Numbered from the stretch's first letter, positions 22,734 through 30,302 are shown. The stretch is 30,535 nucleotides of DNA from an uncultured Rikenella sp. (GCF_910577125.1 NZ_CAJTMN010000017.1:1-30535), one strand, 5' to 3'. Translations and numbers: made by a program. The notes: generated from the letters alone by a model not told the origin.

Positions 22734-24365
22734 ATGAAGCACAAACTACTCTTGTACGGTTTGTCGGCGGTGGTTGCAGGCGTCCTGGTCTGGGCCTGCC
22801 GACACGAACGTTTCGGGGCGGATGGACCCGATGCCGTCGAACCGACCCTGACGGTCGGCGAGGCGCAGGACTTTTTCGAATGGCAGTATGCGCAGAGTCT
22901 GCCGACGATGACCCGGGCGTCGGGAGACCGTCCGGTGGGGATGTTGCCGGGCGATTTCACACCGCTGTGGAACAAGGCCCGGATCGGCGCCAACCGGGAG
23001 ATGGACGGTGCCGACGTGCCGATCGACCCGCACTTTATCTTTACGGCGGTGTTTCGCCGGGTGAACGAAAAGGGGGACACTGTCCGGCGGACGGTGGACA
23101 TCACCCAGAAGCTGGTGGTGAAAAAATGGCGGGACACCTCGGACTACAAGGCGTTCTGCTACATTGCCTCGATCGTTCCGACGCCGGAGTACTATGCCCG
23201 ACACAAGGATATCGCCCGTGAGTTCCGGTATGCCGGATCGAAGGGTTTGTTTTCCGGTTTTGTGGTCTACCAGACGCTGGATGGGGTGCCGGTGGCGATT
23301 TCGGATTATCGGGACGGTCGGGTGGTGCGACACGACTATTTCCCGCGGGTAACCCGCGAGAATGCGGACAGTGTGATGACGGTGATGGACGAAGTGATGG
23401 AGGATGTCTCGTTCCAGGCCGGTACGCCGACGGCTTACCTGTTAAACGCCGAAGATATATTAGATTGGGGAATTGTTTCGGAGGATGTGACCGTAACGGC
23501 TCCGCATACGAGTCGGCCGTGGATTATTACAGTGACTTTTAATCCTCGTCCGACCGGATTGCCGACCGGAAATCCGAATCCGATCGAATACACCTCTCCG
23601 ATTATCATACGTCCTTCCGGCAGTGGAAATCACAATACTTCTACCAATCGGGGAAATCCGACCAAAATAGATATCAAATGCAACGACAATGACGTCAGTG
23701 CCAAAAAAGCCTCGACGCAATTGTTTACCCTTTTGAGCGGATGTTCCAAGAATGCCAATATAAACAATTGTATTGCGTTCTCCGATTTTGAAGCCATGAT
23801 GAAAAAACGTCCCGATGTCGAACACTCGACGGTGTTGCAAGGATATACAACTGGAGGTATATTGCTTCAACCCATCCAAAGCGCGAATACTCCGGATGAG
23901 GACGTCATTATCTCCTCTTCCGAATATACGATTGCCATGGTGCACAGTCATCCGACGGCACATATGACTCAACCCTCCGCCCGGGATATTATGGTTTTGG
24001 CCGAGTCGTTGCAAGATTCGAAGCAGATGCAAGCCAGCTTTGTCTTTGTCGGGAAAGAGGTATATTGCCTGCAAATTACCGACCCGGACAAAGCCTTGGC
24101 GTTTTATCGGAATAATCGTCTGAATGGCAATGAGTTTGATGAAGATTGTTCTGCGGGGCGATTGTGGAAAGATGCCAGTATGCGGATGAGTTCGATTCAA
24201 AATGTATCGGATAACGAACGTTCTTGCGCGGCATTGGCTTGTGTTTTGGATCGGGGAGATGCGGGAATCATACTCTCCAAAAAAGGTGCGGGGGCATCCC
24301 AATTCGAAGCGTATGGCGTGAGTACGAATCAAAAGGGAGAATATTTCCCGACCATTTGTAAATAG
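22734..24365 (+). CDS. Lipoprotein with JAMM metalloprotease motif (possible toxin)
   Basis: A 543-residue lipoprotein: MKHKLLLYGLSAVVAGVLVWAC, lipobox VWAC with Cys 22. Residues 23-240 form a GC-rich conserved-looking module (LTVGEAQDFFEWQYAQSLP...). From about 241 on (nucleotide about 23450), base composition turns AT-richer, and the C-terminal part contains HSHP-x7-SARD (H404, H406, S415, D418). This fits the JAMM/MPN+ zinc motif HxH-x(8)-SxxD, and E363 in VEHSTVLQG is a candidate for the upstream Glu. JAMM enzymes are zinc peptidases, and such domains are known as effector modules in polymorphic toxins. The layout (conserved exported N-terminus, AT-rich exchangeable C-terminus, small downstream genes) suggests a toxin, but this is inferred. 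Confidence 0.65.
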   Translation: MKHKLLLYGLSAVVAGVLVWACRHERFGADGPDAVEPTLTVGEAQDFFEWQYAQSLPTMTRASGDRPVGMLPGDFTPLWNKARIGANREMDGADVPIDPHFIFTAVFRRVNEKGDTVRRTVDITQKLVVKKWRDTSDYKAFCYIASIVPTPEYYARHKDIAREFRYAGSKGLFSGFVVYQTLDGVPVAISDYRDGRVVRHDYFPRVTRENADSVMTVMDEVMEDVSFQAGTPTAYLLNAEDILDWGIVSEDVTVTAPHTSRPWIITVTFNPRPTGLPTGNPNPIEYTSPIIIRPSGSGNHNTSTNRGNPTKIDIKCNDNDVSAKKASTQLFTLLSGCSKNANINNCIAFSDFEAMMKKRPDVEHSTVLQGYTTGGILLQPIQSANTPDEDVIISSSEYTIAMVHSHPTAHMTQPSARDIMVLAESLQDSKQMQASFVFVGKEVYCLQITDPDKALAFYRNNRLNGNEFDEDCSAGRLWKDASMRMSSIQNVSDNERSCAALACVLDRGDAGIILSKKGAGASQFEAYGVSTNQKGEYFPTICK

Positions 24366-24390
24366 AATTTAACCACTTAATTACAAACAG

Positions 24391-24876
24391 ATGATGAGAC
24401 GCATGATATTTCTGTTGTTGTCGATATTCTCGATGACAGCCGTCCAGGCTCAGCAACAAGTAACGTTGGCTGAATGCGGCGGCGATACGGTGACCTATGT
24501 AAAGCGAAACTTTGTAGAGGGGAAAGCCCGGTTTATCGGACAGCCTTTTTCCAAACTGGTCGAAGAGTGGAGAACGCAAATTCCTGTCGGCTGGATACTC
24601 TTTTCGAATACGGGGAACTGGCCGACCAAGGACGAAGACAAATACTTGGTTACGGGAGCGACACTGTATTTTATTACGGAGGAGGAGAAAAATTTAAGGG
24701 TGATGCAAAGAAAAATGTATGCAACGATTCACGCCTCTTTTGCCCCTCCTTATCGTCATAATTTTTATGATTTATGTCGCATTGAAGAAGAGGATAGCCT
24801 CCCGTTAGGGCCTAAGTTGTACGAATGTTTGAAGGATTATATCGTTACGGATGTGTCGTTCCTGAATGCTTTATGA
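24391..24876 (+). CDS. Secreted small protein, tandem copy 1 (possible immunity protein)
   Basis: A 161-residue exported protein with signal peptide MMRRMIFLLLSIFSMTAVQAQ. The mature part has VTLAECGGDTVTYVKRNF, GQPFSKLVEEWRTQIPVG, GNWPTKDEDKYLVTGATLYFI and RHNFYDLCRIEEED. I do not recognise the family. It begins 25 bp after the JAMM lipoprotein and overlaps copy 2 by 4 bp (ATGA), so the three genes form one operon. It is about 90% identical to copy 2, apart from a different last few residues (FLNAL). AT-richer composition matches the C-terminal part of the lipoprotein gene. A role as periplasmic immunity is inferred from the context only. Confidence 0.72.
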   Translation: MMRRMIFLLLSIFSMTAVQAQQQVTLAECGGDTVTYVKRNFVEGKARFIGQPFSKLVEEWRTQIPVGWILFSNTGNWPTKDEDKYLVTGATLYFITEEEKNLRVMQRKMYATIHASFAPPYRHNFYDLCRIEEEDSLPLGPKLYECLKDYIVTDVSFLNAL

Positions 24877-25358
24877 GACGCATGATATTTCTGTTGTTGT
24901 CGATATTCTCGATGACAGCCGTTCAGGCTCAGGAAAAAGTAACGTTGGTCGAATGCGGCGGTGATACGGTGACCTATGTAAAGCGAAACTTTGCAGAGGG
25001 GAAAGCCCGGTTTATCGGACAGCCATTTTCTAAACTGGTCGAAGAGTGGAGAACGCAAATCCCTGTGGGGCGGATACTTTTTTCAGATACGGGGAACTGG
25101 CCGACCAAGGACGAAGACAAATACTTGGTTACGGGAGCATCGCTGTATTTTATCACTGAAGAAGAAATGAATTTGAGAGTTATGAAGAAACAGCCTTATG
25201 CCTCTATTTCAGTGGATTTCGCTCCTCCTTATCGGCATAATTTTTATGATTTATGTCGCATTGAAGAAGAGGATGGCCTCCCGTTAGGGCCTAAGTTGTA
25301 CGAATGTTTGAAGGATTATATCGTTACGGATGTGTCATTTTTTATGATGAAGTGGTAA
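24873..25358 (+). CDS. Secreted small protein, tandem copy 2 (possible immunity protein)
   Basis: A 161-residue near-copy of the preceding protein, with start MRRMIFLLLSIFS at 24873 inside the ATGA overlap. The differences cluster at the mature N-terminus (EK for QQ), at KKQPYASISVDF versus QRKMYATIHASF, and at the C-terminus (FFMMKW). The nucleotide copies share long identical runs (for example the first ~50 nt), so the duplication is recent. The open frame upstream of 24873 is only the 3' end of copy 1 in another frame. The function is not known. Confidence 0.72.
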   Translation: MRRMIFLLLSIFSMTAVQAQEKVTLVECGGDTVTYVKRNFAEGKARFIGQPFSKLVEEWRTQIPVGRILFSDTGNWPTKDEDKYLVTGASLYFITEEEMNLRVMKKQPYASISVDFAPPYRHNFYDLCRIEEEDGLPLGPKLYECLKDYIVTDVSFFMMKW

Positions 25359-25427
25359 TGTTTTCTCGAAGCTTTTCGGTTGCAAGAGGGGGCTTCCGTT
25401 TGAGCTGAAATAGTTTTTATAAGATTT

Positions 25428-25491
25428 CCCCGGCACCGTTCGCAGCAAAAATCCGGATCCATCTCTCTTGCGAACCCGTGCCGGGGATTTT
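25428..25491 (+). terminator. Large hairpin with T-tract after the tandem genes
   Basis: The left arm 25428-25444 and right arm 25469-25486 pair over 9 bp and 7 bp, separated by a small internal loop, with a 24-nt apical loop. ATTTTTG follows. It is 70 bp after the last tandem gene and most likely ends that operon. Confidence 0.7.
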
Positions 25492-25493
25492 TG

Positions 25494-25501
25494 TATCTTC
25501 G
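25494..25501 (+). promoter_or_regulatory. Possible -7 box for the O-antigen ligase gene
   Basis: TATCTTCG differs from TAnnTTTG at one base and lies only 11 bp before the ATG at 25512. If real, it would give a nearly leaderless mRNA. Weak. Confidence 0.25.
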
Positions 25502-25511
25502 AAAAATCCGT

Positions 25512-27152
25512 ATGATTCACCGTCCACATATCTCTGCCGTATGGCAAATCTTGTTCGGTATGCTGATCGTCTGCTGGCCGCTGTTCGACACCGGTGCGAG
25601 CGGGGCTGTTACGTCGGAGAGACTCCTGCTGACCGGTGTTGCGCTGGGGTTGTTCGCGGCGGCGGTGCTGACCGCGGCCTGCACCGGGGCGCGCCGGCCG
25701 TGGAACTGGGTGGATGGGGGAGTGGGGCTTTGTGGCGGATGGTTTATCTTGCAGGTGGCCTTCATCGGGCCGGGCGAGACCGATCCCTATCCGGTATTGA
25801 CCGGCTTTGCGGGTTTTGTCGCCTATGGTTTTTTCCGGATGGCGGGAACGGCCGGATTGCTGCCGGCGATCTTCGTCTCCGGACTCGTCCAGAGCGGAAT
25901 CGCGTTCGCTCAGTGTGCCGGGTGGGTCGTTTCGAGACATTCGTATTACGGGCTGACCGGTTCGTTCCCCAATCCGGGCCCGCTCGGCGGATGGCTGTGT
26001 GTCGCGATGCTGGCGGCGGCGGTGCTGGCGGAACAGGCCGGACGCGAGGGGCGGAAAAGTCAGGCGGTTCTCTTCGGAGTCGGCGGGCTGGTCATCGGTA
26101 TCGCTCTGTGGCTGACCGATTCCCGGGCGGCATGGGTCGGTTTGGCCGTGGCTCTTTTTTCGACTCTCCCGGGCCGGCGATTTCGCTGTAAACGCTCGAT
26201 ACTCTGGACGACGGCGGCAGTGGGGGTGCTCGGTGTCGGGCTGTTGTACGGCTACAAAAAAGAGTCGGCGGACGGGCGGCTTCTGATTTGGCGGGTGTCG
26301 GCGGAGGTGATTGCGCAAAGGCCGCTTGTCGGCCATGGGATCGGTACCTTCCCGGAGCGTTACATGTTTGCACAGGCGGACTATTTTGCCCGGAATCCCG
26401 GGTCGCGTTTCGTTGCGGTGGCCGACCAGGTGAGTGTGCCGTTCAACGAACTGATCGGCATCGTCTGTGAACAGGGGGCGGTCGGAGGGGTGTTGGCGTT
26501 GTTGCTTGTCGGAGCGGCGCTGTGGGGCGGAGGGACCGAAACGCAGAGGCAGGGGAGGGTATTGCTGGTGGGGCTGGGGGTGTTCGGTCTGTTTTCTTAT
26601 CCGCTGACTTTTCCGGCTTTCGGGGTGGTGGCGGGGGCGATACTGGCCCGATGTGCGAACCGTCCGGCCGTATCGGGGCGGACGGTCGCTTGGCGGGCGG
26701 CGTTACCGGTCGGACTGGTTGCGGCGCTCGGCGGGGCCTGTGTGTTGTGGGCGATCGGTCGGGCCGGCAGAACGGATAGAAGTCATTACGTCCGGCTGCA
26801 AAAGGTCTCGGAGCGGATGCGGCGGTACGATCCGGCCGCTTTGCCGTGGCTGGAACGGCAGGCCCGGCGGTTGCCGGTCGCGGAATTCTATACGGATTTG
26901 GGGGATCGGCTGCTCGAAGCGGACAGCATCGACCGGGCGGCGGATTATTATCGCCGGTCGGCACAGATGATTCCTTCCCGGTTACGGCCTTATGACGGTC
27001 TTTTCCGGATCTATCTGCGGACGGGGCAGACGGATTCGGCAGCGGTCGCGGCCCGGAAAATCGTGACCATGCCGGTGAAGGTCGGCAATACCGCGACGAT
27101 TCGCATACGTCGCTCAGCGGCCGGGTGGCTCGAAGCACAACGGGCGGAGTGA
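25512..27152 (+). CDS. O-antigen ligase-like (Wzy_C) membrane protein with TPR tail
   Basis: A 546-residue polytopic protein with about ten or more hydrophobic segments. It has GSFPNPGPLGGWL in the middle and LIWRVSAEVIAQRPLVGHGIGTFPERY with the large periplasmic loop, typical of the O-antigen ligase/Wzy polymerase superfamily. After the last helix (ALGGACVLWAIGR), a soluble tail of about 130 residues resembles TPRs (FYTDLGDRLLEADSIDRAADYYRRSAQMIPSRLRPYDGLFRIYLRTGQTDSAA). The family joins or polymerises glycans on the periplasmic side, but the acceptor here is unknown. The ATG 25512 (MIHRPHISAVWQILFG) is preferred to an upstream TTG in the hairpin tail. No glycan genes flank it, so it is an orphan. 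Confidence 0.78.
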   Translation: MIHRPHISAVWQILFGMLIVCWPLFDTGASGAVTSERLLLTGVALGLFAAAVLTAACTGARRPWNWVDGGVGLCGGWFILQVAFIGPGETDPYPVLTGFAGFVAYGFFRMAGTAGLLPAIFVSGLVQSGIAFAQCAGWVVSRHSYYGLTGSFPNPGPLGGWLCVAMLAAAVLAEQAGREGRKSQAVLFGVGGLVIGIALWLTDSRAAWVGLAVALFSTLPGRRFRCKRSILWTTAAVGVLGVGLLYGYKKESADGRLLIWRVSAEVIAQRPLVGHGIGTFPERYMFAQADYFARNPGSRFVAVADQVSVPFNELIGIVCEQGAVGGVLALLLVGAALWGGGTETQRQGRVLLVGLGVFGLFSYPLTFPAFGVVAGAILARCANRPAVSGRTVAWRAALPVGLVAALGGACVLWAIGRAGRTDRSHYVRLQKVSERMRRYDPAALPWLERQARRLPVAEFYTDLGDRLLEADSIDRAADYYRRSAQMIPSRLRPYDGLFRIYLRTGQTDSAAVAARKIVTMPVKVGNTATIRIRRSAAGWLEAQRAE

Positions 27153-27267
27153 GCAAGGGGCTTTGCCGGTCGTGGGGTTAGAAGTAGGGGGGCGATTTAA
27201 GTGTAGTTCAGGGTAGAGGCTGTCTGTTAGGGTAGACCCGGCCATTTGTGAGTGCGACCCGCCCCGT
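27153..27267. other. Short repeat-bearing gap before cassette F
   Basis: No gene. It carries two copies of the CCTCTACCCT-type motif (at about 27209 and 27231, minus sense). The minus-strand 3' flank of cassette F, TCGCACTCACAAATGGC, resembles those of A and G. Confidence 0.6.
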
Positions 27268-27464
27268 TTATTCCGAGAGGCAACGCAACTGAAAACCGTG
27301 GGCGCGATTGTGCGCGTTGCCGGGGTAGAGGTGCTGTGTGCCAAAGTCCAAATACAGCACCGTGACGGTTCATCGGCGTATACGACCAACTGTACCCGCG
27401 GCCGACATACCTTGCTACGCCCTCCCAGCCCGCGCGACCGAAGTCGCGGCAGCCCGGGGCGGGG
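27268..27464 (-). repeat. FISUMP-like C-terminal cassette F (internally frameshifted)
   Basis: It starts PAPGCRDFGRAGWEGVARYVGRGYSWSYTPMN. A single-base shift, after which the other frame continues VTVLYLDFGTQHLYPGNAHNRAHGFQLRCLSE, breaks it. The shift and a missing codon lie in the loop after GYSWS. It is the close relative of cassette C. The stop is at 27268-27270 and the boundary at 27452-27464, 9 bp from the stop of tsaE on the same strand. Confidence 0.75.
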
Positions 27465-27473
27465 TGCTGCGGC

Positions 27474-27941
27474 TCACTCGAACACCAGCTCGCGCGTGTC
27501 TTCGTCCACCGCCGTCAGGCGAATCCGCATCGCCTCTTCGGGCAACAACTCCTCGATCTTCTCCGGCCACTCCACCAGACAGAGGTCGCCGCTGAAGAAA
27601 TACTCCTCGTATCCGAAATCGTAGGCCTCCTCCACCGACCGGATCCGGTAGAAATCGAAATGGTAGACCGTCTCCTCTTTCGCCGGTTCCTCGCCCGCAG
27701 GCGAAGCTGCGTGGTAGGAGTTCACGATGGCGAACGACGGACTGGTCACCTCCTGGGCATCTACGCCCCGCTGGCGGCAGATCTCCTTGATCAGGGTCGT
27801 TTTTCCGGCTCCCATCGCGCCGTAGAAGGCGATGATCGTCGCTCCGCGCGAGGCGGCCTCGTCCAGTACGGCTTCCGCCGCCTCCGGCAGGTCGGACAGG
27901 CCTTTGATCGTGATCGACTGTGTGGTGGGGTTGCGTTTCAT
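27474..27941 (-). CDS. tsaE: tRNA threonylcarbamoyladenosine synthesis ATPase TsaE
   Basis: TsaE is the ATPase that supports TsaB-TsaD in making t6A37 on ANN-decoding tRNAs. The 155-residue protein has Walker A GAMGAGKTT (41-49), TSPSFAIVNSY and the motif HFDFYRI followed by LVEWPEKIEELLP. An unusual 10-residue insertion (ASPAGEEPAK) separates the switch-like region and the HFDFYR motif. It begins 34 bp after the porX stop on the same strand, so both are probably co-transcribed. Cassette F starts 9 bp beyond its stop. Confidence 0.94.
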   Translation of the reverse strand: MKRNPTTQSITIKGLSDLPEAAEAVLDEAASRGATIIAFYGAMGAGKTTLIKEICRQRGVDAQEVTSPSFAIVNSYHAASPAGEEPAKEETVYHFDFYRIRSVEEAYDFGYEEYFFSGDLCLVEWPEKIEELLPEEAMRIRLTAVDEDTRELVFE

Positions 27942-27975
27942 GGGTGCAAGATACGATTTTCGGAGCGAAAACGGT

Positions 27976-29529
27976 CTATTTCGGGTTCAGGACGATGTAC
28001 GGCACCATCATCTCTTCCATCGAGATGCCGCCGTGTTGGAAGGTGTTTTTGTAGTACCGCACGTGCTGGTTGAAGTTGTTCGGGTAGACCAGGAAGTCGT
28101 GGTCGTAGGCGAAGATGTAGGTCGAAGTGAGGTTCGACTTGGGGAGGTGGGCCTCCTCGGGGCGCGTGATGGCGAAGACCTGCTTGGCGTCGTAGTTGAG
28201 GTTGCGTCCGCTCTTGTAGCGCAGGTTCGGCGAGGTCTCGCGGTCGCCGATCACCTTCACCGGGTTGTCCACCCGGATGGTGCCGTGGTCGGAGGTGATG
28301 ACGATGGTGTGTTCGCGTTCCGAGAGCTGCTTCATGATCTCCCACAGGTCGGAGTGCTCGAACCACGACCGGGTGAGCGACCGGAAGGCGACCTCCTCTT
28401 CGGCCAGCTCGCGGATGATTTCGCTCTCGGTGCGGGCGTGGGAGAGGATATCGAGGAAGTTGTAGACCACCACCGAGAGGTCTACGTTCGAGAGCCGGTC
28501 GATGTTTTCGAGCAGTTTTTTCCCCTGCTCCGGCCGTACGAGCTTGTCGAAGCTCATCCGGTAGGGTTTTCCGAGTTGCTGGAGCTGTCGCCGGAGGAAC
28601 TCCTCTTCGTAGCGGTTCTTGCCTCCCTCCTGGTTGTCGTTCAGCCAGAGGTCGGGCATCAGTTTCGAGATGGCGAGCGGGGTCAGCCCGGCGAACAGGG
28701 CGTTCCGGGCGTACTGGGTCGCGGTGGGCAGGATGGCGCAGTAGAACTCTTCGCCGGCGATGTCGAAGTAGTTGTGCAGCAGGGGCCGGATCATCAGCCA
28801 CTGGTCGTACCGGAAGTTGTCGATCAGCAGGAAGGTGGTCTTTTTCGATTTGTCGACCACGGGGAAGAGTTTCTGGCGCAGGAGGGTGTGTGACAGTACG
28901 GGTCGTTCGGGGTCGTTGTCGTCGAACCAGCCGAGGTAGTGGTCGCGCACGAAGCGGGCATAGAGGTCGTTGGCCTCTTTGAACTGGTAGGAGAGGATCT
29001 CGCGGACGCTGCTGTCGTTGGATTCCGAGAGCTCGATGTCCCACTGGACGAGGCGGCGGTAGATGTCGAGCCATTCGCCGAAAGTCCGGGCGCCGGAGAG
29101 CGAGACGGAGATCTTGCCGAAGTCGGAGCGGTAGTCGGCGGTGCTCTTTTCGGAGACGAGCTGCTGCTGGTGGACGTTTTTCTTGATGGAGAGCAGCACC
29201 TGGTTCGGATTGACGGGTTTGATGAGGTAGTCGGCGATTTTCGAGCCGACGGCTTTGTCCATGATGTTCTCTTCTTCGGACTTGGTGACCATCACGACGG
29301 GGGTCGTGGGGGCGTGCTCTTTGATGCGGGGCAGGGTTTCGAGTCCGGTCATTCCGGGCATCATCTCGTCGAGGATGATGAGGTCGAAGGGGCGTTGCTG
29401 CACGAGCTCGATGGCATCGTAGCCGTTGTTGCTGGTTTCGACTTCGTAGCCTTTGTTCTGCAAAAACAGGAGGTGGGGTTTGAGGAGTTCGATCTCGTCG
29501 TCCACCCACAGTATCCGTACGTTGGTCAT
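27976..29529 (-). CDS. porX: PorX-type response regulator with PglZ domain
   Basis: The 517-residue protein has an N-terminal CheY receiver (VRILWVDDE; phospho-acceptor D54 in ILDEMMPGMTG; K105-like residue in YLIKPV) and a large PglZ/alkaline-phosphatase-fold domain (FLLIDNFRYDQW, ILPTATQYARNALFAGL, HARTES, ITSDHGTIRV, RRYKSGRNLNYDAKQVF-like, HGGISMEEMMVPYIVLNPK). PorX, with the sensor PorY, controls type IX secretion in Bacteroidota; the PglZ domain has metal-dependent phosphodiesterase-type residues. Gene start ATG 29529 is preceded by AGAGAAAGAT. Cassette G begins 69 bp upstream on the opposite strand. The other T9SS genes are not in the window. Confidence 0.93.
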   Translation of the reverse strand: MTNVRILWVDDEIELLKPHLLFLQNKGYEVETSNNGYDAIELVQQRPFDLIILDEMMPGMTGLETLPRIKEHAPTTPVVMVTKSEEENIMDKAVGSKIADYLIKPVNPNQVLLSIKKNVHQQQLVSEKSTADYRSDFGKISVSLSGARTFGEWLDIYRRLVQWDIELSESNDSSVREILSYQFKEANDLYARFVRDHYLGWFDDNDPERPVLSHTLLRQKLFPVVDKSKKTTFLLIDNFRYDQWLMIRPLLHNYFDIAGEEFYCAILPTATQYARNALFAGLTPLAISKLMPDLWLNDNQEGGKNRYEEEFLRRQLQQLGKPYRMSFDKLVRPEQGKKLLENIDRLSNVDLSVVVYNFLDILSHARTESEIIRELAEEEVAFRSLTRSWFEHSDLWEIMKQLSEREHTIVITSDHGTIRVDNPVKVIGDRETSPNLRYKSGRNLNYDAKQVFAITRPEEAHLPKSNLTSTYIFAYDHDFLVYPNNFNQHVRYYKNTFQHGGISMEEMMVPYIVLNPK

Positions 29530-29597
29530 ATCTTTCTCTTTTGCAGGGGTTATCTTATTTTCGGTCGGGTTGCCGTCGGTGCGGTGTGTCGGATGTC

Positions 29598-29795
29598 CCC
29601 GCCCCGGGCAACCGCCATTCGAGCTCGGGCGATCCGGTGGGCGTCGGCAACCACGGGTACAGTTGGTCGTCCGCGTCCTACGCTTCGGTCGACCACTACC
29701 GTGGCATGTACTTGAACTTCAACGCGACGGCACTCTATCCCAGCAACGCGGACAGCCGCGCCTACGGTTTTCAGTTGCGTTGCCTCTCGGAATAA
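29598..29795 (+). repeat. FISUMP-like C-terminal cassette G
   Basis: This is the only plus-strand copy. It encodes PAPGNRHSSSGDPVGVGNHGYSWSSAS, MYLNFNATALYPSNADSRAYGFQLRCLSE and a stop at 29793-29795. The boundary CCCGCCCCGGGC is at 29598-29609. After the stop, the hairpin GTGCG-TGC-CGCAC and CAATTGGCAGCCTCTACCCTA match the flank at 13229-13270. An upstream TTG could open a frame from 29541 in the porX leader, but nothing resembles a signal or domain, so I treat it as silent. Confidence 0.75.
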
Positions 29796-30018
29796 ACGGT
29801 GCGTGCCGCACTCCCAATTGGCAGCCTCTACCCTATTGGGCCGACACAGCCGCAGCGAAACGCAAGTTTCGCCCGTCCACGCACCCACAGGGTGTTTTGT
29901 TAGGGCTCACTTCGCCTTACCAAGTGGGGCCCGCGCGGCCCGAGCGCAGTTCCGTCCGGCTCGAAGCTCGACAGTCGCCCGCCCGCCTGAAGCAAGCATT
30001 GACAAGCCCGCGCGCCGT

Positions 30019-30079
30019 CGCCTTAACTGGAAAATCATTCAAAAGCGGGGTACGCTTTTGAATAAGATTTTCCAAGGCG
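30019..30079. repeat. Imperfect palindrome, second hairpin family
   Basis: The arms 30019-30046 and 30054-30079 pair as CGCCTT with AAGGCG, GGAAAATC with GATTTTCC and TTCAAAAGC with GCTTTTGAA, with loop GGGGTAC. It is the same plan as 1991-2051 and is followed by GCGCGGGAAAAA. Confidence 0.7.
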
Positions 30080-30285
30080 CGCGGGAAAAACAAGACCGAA
30101 CCCTGCGCCCCGTCTGGGGCGCGCGGGCCGGATTCACCCATAGCAGGAGAAAGGCATTGCATCTTTTACTGGTAGCCGCTACCGTAGTACCTGACTTTCT
30201 TCATGCGGCCGGACGCTCGGGAGCGACCGCAATTCTCAACGCGCAAGCGGTGTGTTGCGGGCCTCCCGTGGGGAGGCGTCCGGGC

Positions 30286-30302
30286 GCGGCTCTGCGAGCC
30301 GC
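30286..30302. repeat. 7-3-7 hairpin, co-varying family
   Basis: GCGGCTC-TGC-GAGCCGC is a perfect stem with the same loop and flanks (GCAAAAAC) as the 2135-2151 copy. A similar 7-3-7 stem with loop GTG, GCCTCCC-GTG-GGGAGGC, lies just before it at 30261-30277. Confidence 0.7.

Noticed and set aside
29541..29795. Cassette G as a real 84-residue gene
   Set aside because: The only upstream start is a TTG within the porX leader, without signal peptide or RBS. The other six cassettes have no start, and the conserved part begins only at 29598.
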